From Prevotella sp. UBA6429 (GTDB lineage Bacteria > Bacteroidota > Bacteroidia > Bacteroidales > Bacteroidaceae), in assembly GCA_002437285.1 (NCBI GenBank), contig DJOV01000006.1, positions 1 through 8,496 of the forward strand: a DNA stretch of 8,496 bases, given 5' to 3'. This document shows positions 1 through 6,108 of this stretch, one piece after another. Every line of letters begins with the position of its first letter. The first letter of the stretch is position 1. A program made the position numbers and the translations under genes. The notes beneath the pieces are model-generated. The model was not told the origin of the DNA. It made no database searches and saw nothing but the letters and a program-made list of their open reading frames with translations.

Positions 1-161
1 TTGAAAATAACGCCTGTTTTTTTATATATATTGTCCGCTTTCTTCCATAAGGTTATGATGGCTGACTGCAGAGGTGGGCTTCTTCCGTATGATAGGTCGG
101 GCAGATGGTAGTCCTGGGCAAAATCAGGATAACCGTCAATGGCTTGTCAGTACCTTTTGTC
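1..161. other. intergenic region upstream of the arg cluster, no gene seen
   Basis: No credible gene lies before argR. The only forward ATG run (from position 55) closes after 18 codons, and reverse-strand frames here have no recognisable protein. A run of seven Ts at 17-23 near the left edge could be the tail of a terminator of a gene outside the window, but no stem is visible. A weak 5-bp hairpin (TCCTG at 112-116 with CAGGA at 125-129, 8-nt loop) is not followed by a T tract. Confidence 0.6.
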
Positions 162-262
162 TTGCATAAAACCTGCTCTGTATTTGCATATTTATAGGAG
201 TTTGCGCCCACAGTGTGACAAAACATGCAGCGTTTGCAACAAAAATATGCAAGAATATTTGC
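162..262. promoter_or_regulatory. candidate ArgR operator cluster (TTGCAT half-sites)
   Basis: The heptamer TTGCATA occurs at 162-168 and again at 184-190, 22 bp apart. Its exact reverse complement TATGCAA lies at 246-252. Within this, TTGCA (234-238) and TGCAA (248-252) form a 19-bp inverted repeat with a 9-nt spacer. An overlapping imperfect palindrome, GCAAGAATATTTGC, covers 249-262 and includes the promoter -33 element. A further TTGCAT lies at 287-292. ArgR/AhrC proteins bind pairs of AT-rich imperfect palindromes about 18 bp long, often in their own promoters, so autoregulation is the natural reading. The exact operator consensus for this lineage is not something I can verify here. Confidence 0.5.
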
Positions 263-289
263 CTGTTTGGGTAATAAATTGTAATTTTG
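258..289 (+). promoter_or_regulatory. Bacteroidetes-type promoter of argR
   Basis: TTTG at 258-261 is followed after 20 nt by TAATTTTG at 282-289, a full match to the Bacteroidetes vegetative promoter (-33 TTTG, -7 TAnnTTTG). Transcription would start at roughly 293-298, leaving a short A-rich 5' leader before the argR ATG at 318. The -33 element lies inside a palindrome that may bind ArgR, so a bound repressor would block polymerase. This is the only clear promoter of this type I found in the window. Confidence 0.65.
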
Positions 290-317
290 CATGCGCATGA
301 AGAATAAAAATACAAAC

Positions 318-788
318 ATGAAGACCAAGGACCGTCGCCTCGAGGCCATCAAGATGATCATCTCGAGCATGGAGATGAGCAGTCAGGAGGAGGTGCTCAA
401 TGAGTTGTGCCGTGAGGGTTTCCAGCTCACGCAGGCTACGCTGAGCCGTGACATGAAACAACTGAAGGTGGCCAAGGCGGCCTCAATGAACGGCAAGTAC
501 GTGTATGTGTTGCCCAATGAGACCATGTATCGCAGGGCACCCAAGACGCTGTCGGTGAGTGAGATGCTCACCAATCCTGGTTTCCTGTCCATCAATTTTT
601 CGGGTAACATCGGTGTGATCAGGACGCGTCCGGGTTACGCCAGTTCCATCGCTTACAACATCGACAACAGCCATGTGCCCGAAATATTAGGCACCATAGC
701 GGGTGACGACACGATCATCATCGTGATACGTGAGGGGGTGGATTACAACGCCATCACCGAAGGCATCAATGACATAGTAGACAAATAA
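318..788 (+). CDS. argR: arginine repressor ArgR/AhrC
   Basis: Arginine-dependent DNA-binding regulator of arginine metabolism, 156 residues, the usual family length. The N-terminal winged helix-turn-helix (about residues 3-68) contains SQEE (22-25) and the family signature TQATLSRD (38-45), the DNA-recognition segment. The C-terminal domain (about 85-156), which forms hexamers and binds arginine, carries TRPGYA (103-108) and GTIAGDDT (125-132). The start at 318 is chosen over the in-frame ATGs at 291 and 297: those lie at or before the predicted transcription start, they add a low-complexity MRMKNKNTN stretch, and family members begin close to the MKTKDRR segment. No Shine-Dalgarno is seen; the leader is A-rich. 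It is the first gene of the cluster, 8 nt before the acyltransferase, and probably represses the operon and itself when arginine is plentiful. Confidence 0.95.
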   Translation: MKTKDRRLEAIKMIISSMEMSSQEEVLNELCREGFQLTQATLSRDMKQLKVAKAASMNGKYVYVLPNETMYRRAPKTLSVSEMLTNPGFLSINFSGNIGVIRTRPGYASSIAYNIDNSHVPEILGTIAGDDTIIIVIREGVDYNAITEGINDIVDK

Positions 789-796
789 TAAGATAC

Positions 797-1432
797 ATGA
801 AAGAAGTACAAGTGATGGTTGCCGACGAGAGTCACATCAAGTATATCGACACCATTCTTCAGACCATTACGGACGCAGCCAAGGTGCGCGGCACCGGCAT
901 AGCCAAGCGGTCGCCCGAGTATGTGGCTACCAAGATGCGCGAAGCCAAGGCGGTCATCGCGCTTGAGGGCGATCGTTTCGCAGGGTTCAGTTACATTGAG
1001 ACTTGGGGCAACAAGCACTACGTCACCACATCGGGACTGATCGTCCATCCTGACTATCGCGGCATCGGACTGGCCAAGCGCATCAAGAACCTCACGTTCA
1101 CGCTGGCGCGTGTGCGCTGGCCCCATGCCAAGATATTCTCGCTCACATCAGGCTCCGCCGTGATGAAGATGAACACCCAGTTGGGCTATCATCCCGTGAC
1201 GTTCAACGACCTCACCGACGACGAAGCCTTCTGGCGCGGTTGCCAGGGATGCATCAATCATGACATCCTGCAGCGCACCGGCCGCAGGTACTGCATCTGT
1301 ACAGCCATGCTCTTCGATCCCGAGGAGCACCTTCCCGCCAAGATACCCGCAGAGGTCATGGAGCGCATACGGCGCATTGACGGCCGCGGTGTCAAGTCGG
1401 CCACGAGCTCCAGCGATTACGGGGAGTCGTAG
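797..1432 (+). CDS. GNAT-family N-acyltransferase, probable N-acylglutamate synthase
   Basis: Acyl-CoA-dependent N-acyltransferase of 211 residues. GNAT motif A is clear at residues 81-97, with V83-H84-P85-D86-Y87-R88-G89-I90-G91-L92-A93 matching the R/Q-x-x-G-x-G/A loop that binds the CoA pyrophosphate. After the GNAT core comes a less common C-terminal part with four cysteines (149, 152, 166, 168). It sits between argR and argG, with no classical argA or argJ in the window, so by context it catalyses the first pathway step, glutamate plus acyl-CoA to N-acylglutamate. From memory, a homologous gene in Bacteroides thetaiotaomicron was assigned this role by genetic evidence, with succinyl-CoA as probable donor since the later transcarbamylase of that group uses N-succinylornithine. 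It has no amino-acid-kinase domain, unlike classical ArgA. Acyl donor and specificity are inferred, and a different GNAT role cannot be excluded. The start at 797 is 8 nt after the argR stop. Confidence 0.82.
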   Translation: MKEVQVMVADESHIKYIDTILQTITDAAKVRGTGIAKRSPEYVATKMREAKAVIALEGDRFAGFSYIETWGNKHYVTTSGLIVHPDYRGIGLAKRIKNLTFTLARVRWPHAKIFSLTSGSAVMKMNTQLGYHPVTFNDLTDDEAFWRGCQGCINHDILQRTGRRYCICTAMLFDPEEHLPAKIPAEVMERIRRIDGRGVKSATSSSDYGES

Positions 1433-1597
1433 GTGGCACCCCAAGCACATGTGGCGCGAGCATGCCACACCTTAATATACATCAGTAAATAAACCAAAAC
1501 AAAAATAAAGCGCCAGTCACCCTCGGCGATGGTCATCCAGGCTCAATGCCCATGCCGACCACCCGACAGAGAAGACCGGCCATGGAGGAACCCGATT
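1433..1597 (+). promoter_or_regulatory. structured leader region of argG
   Basis: This 165-nt gap is long for an otherwise tight cluster. TGTGGC (1450-1455) can pair with GCCACA (1464-1469), or GTGGCA (1433-1438) can pair with TGCCAC (1463-1468); the two stems share a strand and exclude each other. There follows an A-rich, GC-poor island at 1471-1510 (8 G/C in 40), then a GC-rich stretch with small stems (TGGTC 1530-1534 with GACCA 1557-1561, enclosing GGC/GCC at 1540-1550). No T tract follows any stem, so an intrinsic terminator is not supported. No TAnnTTTG promoter is seen. An internal promoter of another type or translational control of argG are both possible. Confidence 0.35.
1584..1590 (+). 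promoter_or_regulatory. Shine-Dalgarno sequence of argG
   Basis: GGAGGAA ends 7 nt before the ATG at 1598 (9 nt from the end of GGAGG). It is the only strong Shine-Dalgarno in the window; the other genes have A-rich leaders with none, apart from a weak AGGA before proB. It supports 1598 over the in-frame ATG at 1529 as the argG start. Confidence 0.65.
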
Positions 1598-2797
1598 ATG
1601 AAAAAGAAAGTAGTAGTGGCTTACAGTGGAGGCCTTGACACATCATACACTGTGATGAAGTTGGCCCAGGAGGGCTGGGAAGTCTATGCGGCTTGTGCCA
1701 ACACAGGCGGCTTCAGCGCCGAGCAGTTGAAGAAAAACGAGGAAAACGCCATCAAGTTGGGCGCCGTGAAGTATGTCACACTTGATGTCACCCAGGAGTA
1801 TTACGCCAAGTCGCTGAAATACATGATCTTCGGCAATGTGCTCCGCAACAACTGCTATCCCATCTCCGTGTCATCGGAGCGCATCTTCCAGGCCATCGCC
1901 ATCGCCCGCTATGCCAAGGAGATCGGCGCCGACGCCATCGCCCATGGCTCCACGGGTGCAGGCAACGACCAGATCCGTTTCGACATGACCTTCCTCGTCA
2001 TGGCACCGGGCGTGGAGATCATCACCCTGACGCGCGACAAGGAGCTCTCGCGTAAGGAAGAGGTCGACTACCTGAACGAGCATGGCTTCTTCGCCGACTT
2101 CACCAAGCTGAAGTACAGTTACAACGTAGGCATCTGGGGAACCAGCATCTGCGGCGGCGAGTTGCTCGACCCCACCCAGGGCCTGCCCGAGGAGGCTTAC
2201 CTCAAGCACGTCACCGCCAAGGAGCCGGAGGCCGAGCTGCGCATCACGTTCGACAAGGGCGAGATTGTGGCGGTCAATGGCGAGACCTTCGACGACAAGG
2301 TGAAAGCCATCCAGAAGATTGAGGAGATCGGTGCCAGCTATGCCATCGGACGCGACTGCAACGTGGGCGACACCATCATTGGCATCAAGGGCCGCGTGGG
2401 GTTTGAGGCCGCAGCGCCCATGCTTATCATTGAGGCTCATCGTCTCCTGGAGAAATCCACCCTGTCGAAGTGGCAGCAGTATTGGAAAGACCAGGTGGCC
2501 AACTGGTATGGCATGTTCCTCCACGAGAGCCAGTACCTGGAGCCTGTCATGCCCGACATGGAGGCGTTCCTCACCAGTTCGCAGCGGCACGTCAACGGCA
2601 CGGCCATCCTCAAGTTGCGCCCCTATGGCTTCCAGACTGTCGGTGTCGACTCGCCCGACGACCTCACCAAGTCGAAGCTCGGCGAGTATGGCGAGATGAA
2701 CCACGGCTGGACGGCCGAGGACGCCAAGGGATTCATCAAGATCACCTCCACCCCGCTGCGCGTCTTCTACGGCATGCACCCCGACGAGAAACGATAA
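1598..2797 (+). CDS. argG: argininosuccinate synthase
   Basis: Cytoplasmic enzyme that joins citrulline and aspartate with ATP cleavage to AMP and pyrophosphate, giving argininosuccinate, the penultimate step to arginine. The 399 residues match the usual family size. The N-type ATP pyrophosphatase motif SGGLDTS is at residues 10-16. The family signature HGSTGAGNDQIRF (116-128), which helps bind the nucleotide and substrates, and YSYNVGIWG (173-181) follow. The start at 1598 puts the PP-loop eight to ten residues from the N-terminus, as expected, and has a GGAGG sequence upstream. An in-frame ATG at 1529 would add 23 residues rich in Pro, Cys and uncommon Arg codons (cga, aga, cgg, agg), which looks non-coding. 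PspC follows after 21 nt. ArgH, which would cleave the product, is not in this window. Confidence 0.96.
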   Translation: MKKKVVVAYSGGLDTSYTVMKLAQEGWEVYAACANTGGFSAEQLKKNEENAIKLGAVKYVTLDVTQEYYAKSLKYMIFGNVLRNNCYPISVSSERIFQAIAIARYAKEIGADAIAHGSTGAGNDQIRFDMTFLVMAPGVEIITLTRDKELSRKEEVDYLNEHGFFADFTKLKYSYNVGIWGTSICGGELLDPTQGLPEEAYLKHVTAKEPEAELRITFDKGEIVAVNGETFDDKVKAIQKIEEIGASYAIGRDCNVGDTIIGIKGRVGFEAAAPMLIIEAHRLLEKSTLSKWQQYWKDQVANWYGMFLHESQYLEPVMPDMEAFLTSSQRHVNGTAILKLRPYGFQTVGVDSPDDLTKSKLGEYGEMNHGWTAEDAKGFIKITSTPLRVFYGMHPDEKR

Positions 2798-2818
2798 TCC
2801 ACCTAACACGATAGCACT

Positions 2819-3013
2819 ATGTCAACGAATAAAAGACTGGTCCGCTCCGCATCCGACCGTTGGATCGCTGGCGTTCTTGGCGGCGTAGCGGCCTATTTCG
2901 GTTGGGACTCGGCCATCTTGCGCCTGGTCTACGTGTTTCTCTCCGTGTGTTGCGCGGGCTTTCCCGGGCTGCTGGCATACATCATCCTTTGGATTGTCAT
3001 GCCAAAATACTAA
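2819..3013 (+). CDS. small PspC-domain membrane protein
   Basis: A 64-residue protein that is essentially a single PspC domain. The opening KRLVRSASDRWIAGVLGGVA (5-24), then AAYFGWD (24-30) and R35-L-V, match the family pattern in which a short amphipathic part precedes a hydrophobic helix; residues about 36-61 form one transmembrane segment ending in MPKY. PspC proteins belong to the phage-shock envelope stress response in proteobacteria and also occur as stand-alone small proteins in Bacteroidetes, where their role is poorly known. It lies 21 nt after argG and 15 nt before argC, so it is almost certainly co-transcribed with arginine genes. Nothing in the sequence links it to arginine chemistry. 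No pspA, pspB or other phage-shock gene is nearby. A transcriptional passenger and a membrane-status protein are both possible. Confidence 0.88.
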   Translation: MSTNKRLVRSASDRWIAGVLGGVAAYFGWDSAILRLVYVFLSVCCAGFPGLLAYIILWIVMPKY

Positions 3014-3028
3014 ACAAGCAAATTCATA

Positions 3029-4033
3029 ATGATCAAGATAGGAATATTGGGCGGCGCCGGCTACACGGCTGGCGAACTCATCCGCCTGTTGCTTCACCAC
3101 CCCGAGGCGGAGCTGGTGTTTGTCAACAGTGAGAGCAACGCGGGCAACCTCCTGACCGATGTCCACGAGGGCCTCTATGGCGACACCGACATGCGGTTCA
3201 CCTCCGGGATGCCCTTCAGCGATGTCGATGTGGTCTTCTTCTGTTTTGGCCACGGCAAGAGCGAGGCCTTCCTGCGCGAGCACCACATCCCCGAGCGCGT
3301 CAAAATCATCGACCTGGCGCAAGACTTCCGCCTGGCAGCGCCTGGCGCCTATGACCCGTCGAAACCCTATGCGCCCGACAACCACGACTTCGTGTATGGT
3401 CTGCCCGAGATCAACCGCCAGCGCATCGCGGCCGCTCGGCACGTGGCCAACCCCGGTTGCTTCGCCACCTGCATACAGTTGGGCTTGCTGCCCGCCGCCC
3501 GCATGCATCTCATCACGAGCGACGTGATGGTCAATGCCATCACGGGGTCCACGGGAGCGGGCGTCAAGCCCGGTGCCACCACCCATTATTCGTGGCGCAC
3601 CGACAACCTCAGTGTCTACAAGGCATTCCGTCACCAGCATGTGCCCGAGATCAGGCAGAGCCTCCGCCAGGAACAGGGTGACCTCCAGGCGGCCATCGAC
3701 TTCTTGCCTTACCGTGGCAACTTCGCCCGTGGCATCTTCGCCACTGAGGTGCTCCACACCGATGCGGCGGCAGAGGACATCGTGGCGGGCTACAAGGCGT
3801 TCTATGCCGAGGAGCCGTTCACACACTACGTGGACAAGGCGCTCGACATGAAGCAGGTGGTCAACACCAACAAGGCGCTGGTCCACTGTGACCTCATCGA
3901 TGGCAAACTGCTTGTCACCGCCTGTATCGACAATTTGCTCAAGGGAGCTGTCGGACAGGCCGTGCAGAACATGAACCTCATGTTCGGCATCAGTGAGACA
4001 GCGGGGCTGGGGCTCAAGCCCTCGGCCTTCTGA
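3029..4033 (+). CDS. argC: N-acyl-gamma-glutamyl-phosphate reductase
   Basis: NADPH-dependent reduction of N-acyl-glutamyl phosphate to N-acyl-glutamate semialdehyde, the third arginine step. It has 334 residues, type 1 ArgC length. The nucleotide-binding loop GGAGYTAGEL lies at 8-17. The catalytic cysteine is C144 in the segment HVANPGCFATCIQLGLLP. The substrate-binding stretch GSTGAGVKPGA (173-183) and a conserved His in RHQHVPEI (201-208) are present, and the C-terminus has the expected DNLLKGAVGQAVQNMNLM (301-318). The start at 3029 gives the standard MIKIGILGGAGYTAGE opening; no Shine-Dalgarno is visible. The natural substrate in this lineage may carry a succinyl rather than an acetyl group. 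The kinase supplying it, argB, is not in this window. Confidence 0.96.
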   Translation: MIKIGILGGAGYTAGELIRLLLHHPEAELVFVNSESNAGNLLTDVHEGLYGDTDMRFTSGMPFSDVDVVFFCFGHGKSEAFLREHHIPERVKIIDLAQDFRLAAPGAYDPSKPYAPDNHDFVYGLPEINRQRIAAARHVANPGCFATCIQLGLLPAARMHLITSDVMVNAITGSTGAGVKPGATTHYSWRTDNLSVYKAFRHQHVPEIRQSLRQEQGDLQAAIDFLPYRGNFARGIFATEVLHTDAAAEDIVAGYKAFYAEEPFTHYVDKALDMKQVVNTNKALVHCDLIDGKLLVTACIDNLLKGAVGQAVQNMNLMFGISETAGLGLKPSAF

Positions 4034-4043
4034 CGGGCCATGC

Positions 4044-4120
4044 AGGGCGTCTGCCCTTCCGTGTCTTCTAACGCCTCTCCGGCTCACGGAGAGACATTCG
4101 TGCAACCAAGGATCCTCCGT
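4044..4120 (+). promoter_or_regulatory. hairpins in the argC-argD spacer, two mutually exclusive
   Basis: The 115-nt argC-argD gap holds AGGGC-GTCT-GCCCT (4044-4057), a 5-bp stem with a tetraloop. It also holds CTCTCCG (4075-4081) paired with CGGAGAG (4087-4093), a perfect 7-bp stem with a 5-nt loop. The right arm of the second stem overlaps ACGGAG (4086-4091), which can instead pair with CTCCGT (4115-4120). Competing stems of this kind are typical of attenuators or RNA-stability elements, but no T tract follows, so a classical terminator is not supported. They may protect the argC 3' end or set the argC/argD expression ratio. Confidence 0.4.
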
Positions 4121-4148
4121 TGTGGGGACTTAGAGAAAAATATACAAG

Positions 4149-5291
4149 ATGAATTTATACGATGTGTATTCCTTGTTTGACGTGAATATCGTCAAGGGGA
4201 AAGGAACCAGGGTGTGGGACGACAAGGGCCAGGAGTATCTGGACTTGTACGGAGGCCATGCCGTCATCAGCATTGGCCATTGCCATCCCCACTATGTGGA
4301 GACGCTGACCCGGCAACTCCATAGTTTGGGATTCTATTCCAACAGTGTCATCAATCGCCTGCAAGAGCAACTGGCCGACCGCCTGGGGCGCGTCTCGGGC
4401 TACGATGACTATCAGCTGTTCCTCATCAACAGTGGCGCGGAGGCCAACGAGAATGCCCTCAAGCTTGCCAGCTTCCACACGGGACGCACACGTGTGCTGG
4501 CAGCAGCACATGCTTTCCATGGCCGCACGTCGCTCGCCGTGGAGGCTACTGACAATCCCAAGATTGTGGCGCCCATCAACGCCAACGGCCATACCACCTT
4601 CCTGCCGCTCAACGAGCTCGCTCCCTGGGAGCGTGAAATGGAGAAGGGCGACGTGTGCGCCGTCATCCTGGAGGCTATCCAGGGCGTGGGAGGCATCCGC
4701 CTGGCCACACCTGAGTTTGCCCAAGGGCTGGCGGCTGCCTGCAAGAAGCATGGCGCGGTGCTCATCTGCGACGAGATACAGTGTGGCTACGGCCGCAGTG
4801 GTAAGTTCTTTGCCCACCAGTGGCTTGGCGTCAAGCCCGACCTCATCACGGTGGCCAAGGGCATCGGCAACGGCTTTCCCATGGGCGCTGTGCTCATCTC
4901 GCCCGAGTTCGTACCTGTCAAGGGACAGCTCGGCACGACCTTTGGAGGCAATCACCTGGCCTGTGCGGCGGCACTCGCCGTGCTGGACGTGTTTGAACAG
5001 GAACACCTCGTCGACAACGCCCATGAGGTGGGAGAATATCTCATCAGCCAGCTCAAGGCACTGCAAAAGACGGAACCCCATATCCTGGAGGTGCGTGGCC
5101 GTGGCCTCATGATTGGCGTCGACCTTGACATTCCTCATAAGGACGTGCGCCTGCCTCTCATCCATCAGGAGCACTGCTTCACGGGATGTGCCGGCACCAA
5201 CGTGCTTCGCCTCCTGCCGCCGCTGTGCCTGACGAAGGCCGATGCGGATCTTTTCATCGAAAAACTCAAGAACGTTTTCAAAGGCTTATGA
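4149..5291 (+). CDS. argD: N-acylornithine aminotransferase
   Basis: Class III PLP-dependent aminotransferase, 380 residues, converting N-acyl-glutamate semialdehyde plus glutamate to N-acylornithine plus 2-oxoglutarate. Visible family marks: SGAEANE (95-101), the phosphate-binding HAFHGRT (121-127), the cofactor aspartate D208 in CDEIQCGYGR, the Schiff-base lysine K237 in TVAKGIGNGFP, and GTTFGGNHL (262-270). The start at 4149 follows an A-rich leader, and MNLYDVYSLFDVNIVKGKG is the usual N-terminus for Bacteroidales ArgD. Class III enzymes acting on acetylornithine, succinylornithine, GABA or ornithine are similar; the adjacency to argC and argG decides for ArgD. Whether it prefers succinyl- or acetyl-ornithine cannot be read from sequence. 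The stop codon overlaps the proC start, so the two genes are probably translationally coupled. Confidence 0.95.
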   Translation: MNLYDVYSLFDVNIVKGKGTRVWDDKGQEYLDLYGGHAVISIGHCHPHYVETLTRQLHSLGFYSNSVINRLQEQLADRLGRVSGYDDYQLFLINSGAEANENALKLASFHTGRTRVLAAAHAFHGRTSLAVEATDNPKIVAPINANGHTTFLPLNELAPWEREMEKGDVCAVILEAIQGVGGIRLATPEFAQGLAAACKKHGAVLICDEIQCGYGRSGKFFAHQWLGVKPDLITVAKGIGNGFPMGAVLISPEFVPVKGQLGTTFGGNHLACAAALAVLDVFEQEHLVDNAHEVGEYLISQLKALQKTEPHILEVRGRGLMIGVDLDIPHKDVRLPLIHQEHCFTGCAGTNVLRLLPPLCLTKADADLFIEKLKNVFKGL

Positions 5292-6064
5292 AGATTGCCA
5301 TGATCGGGGTGGGGGCCATGGGTGGCGCCACCGTGGAGGGACTGCTGCAACTGCCGGCGCTCCATCCGCAAGACATCATTGTTGCCAATCCCACGAGGGC
5401 GAAACTGGAACCGTTTGAGAAGCGGGGCGCGGTGGCCACCACCGACAACCGACAGGCGGCCAGTCAGGCCGATGTGGTGTGCGTGTGCGTCAAGCCCTGG
5501 CTTGTCGAGACGGTGTTGCGCGAGATAAGGGATGTCGTGCGGCCCAAGGAGCAACTGCTCATCGTCATTGCCGCGGGCATCCGCCCGGAACAGGTCGGGG
5601 AGTGGCTGCCCGACACGCCGCCTCTCTTCCTGGTCATTCCCAACATTGCCATCGCCCACCTGCAGTCGATGACCTTCATCGTTCCTGTGGGGGCCACACC
5701 CGAGCAGACGGAGCTGGTCAAGGGCCTGTTCGATGAGATGGGCACCTCGTTGCTCACCGACTTTGGACACTTGGCGGCCGGCACCACACTGGCTTCGTGT
5801 GGCATAGCTTATGCCATGCGTTACATCCGCGCGGCAGCCGAGGGCGGTGTGGAACTCGGCTTCAAGGCCGATGTGGCCAAGGAAATCGTCATGCAGACCG
5901 TCGAGGGCGCCGTGACGTTGCTTCGCCACAGCGGACTGCATCCCGAGCAGGCCATCGACCTGGTGACCACGCCGGGAGGTGTCACCATCAAGGGCCTCAA
6001 CGAGATGGAGCACGCCGGCTTCTCGTCGGCTGTCATCCGCGGACTGAAGGCCGGAGCCAAGTGA
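5288..6064 (+). CDS. proC: pyrroline-5-carboxylate reductase
   Basis: Reduces 1-pyrroline-5-carboxylate to proline with NAD(P)H, the last proline step; 258 residues, normal for the family. The Rossmann loop GVGAMGG is at 7-13, CVKPW at 67-71, and the C-terminal signature VTTPGGVTIKGLNEME (226-241) matches the family pattern closely. The segment that is R-x-MPN in many ProC proteins reads LVIPNIAI (115-122), so the arginine and methionine are replaced; I believe this is common in Bacteroidales homologs but cannot check. The start ATG overlaps the argD stop as ATGA. Reading further upstream in frame is possible but gives a sequence unlike ProC and lies wholly inside argD. The coupling to argD places proline synthesis under the same transcript as arginine synthesis. 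Confidence 0.95.
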   Translation: MKIAMIGVGAMGGATVEGLLQLPALHPQDIIVANPTRAKLEPFEKRGAVATTDNRQAASQADVVCVCVKPWLVETVLREIRDVVRPKEQLLIVIAAGIRPEQVGEWLPDTPPLFLVIPNIAIAHLQSMTFIVPVGATPEQTELVKGLFDEMGTSLLTDFGHLAAGTTLASCGIAYAMRYIRAAAEGGVELGFKADVAKEIVMQTVEGAVTLLRHSGLHPEQAIDLVTTPGGVTIKGLNEMEHAGFSSAVIRGLKAGAK

Positions 6065-6108
6065 TGGGCTGGCCGCATTCATAGTCCGATGACCCATCCT
6101 GACAGGTT

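Noticed and set aside
112..129. Hairpin upstream of argR as terminator or riboswitch
   Set aside because: Only 5 bp with an 8-nt loop, no T tract, and it lies upstream of the predicted transcription start.
291..317. Upstream in-frame start for argR at 291 (or 297)
   Set aside because: It lies within about 5 nt of the predicted transcription start and adds a low-complexity Lys/Asn/Met stretch not expected in ArgR; 318 gives standard length and N-terminus.
1529..1597. 23-residue N-terminal extension of argG
   Set aside because: Residues are Pro/Cys/Arg-rich with uncommon Arg codons, unlike the family; the PP-loop position and GGAGG support 1598.
1871..2809. Reverse-strand frame of 312 residues opposite argG
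   Set aside because: Same reasoning: full overlap with a well-supported gene and no protein-like motifs.
4075..4093. Intrinsic terminator after argC
   Set aside because: The stem is good but no T tract follows, and argD begins shortly after on the same strand.
2822..4105. Long reverse-strand frame of 427 residues opposite pspC and argC
   Set aside because: It is antisense to confidently identified genes, has no recognisable motifs, and is of the kind produced by GC-biased third codon positions.
5186..5287. Upstream in-frame start for proC
   Set aside because: The extra 34 residues lie wholly inside argD, do not resemble ProC, and the canonical MKIAMIGVGAMGG start is at the ATGA overlap.
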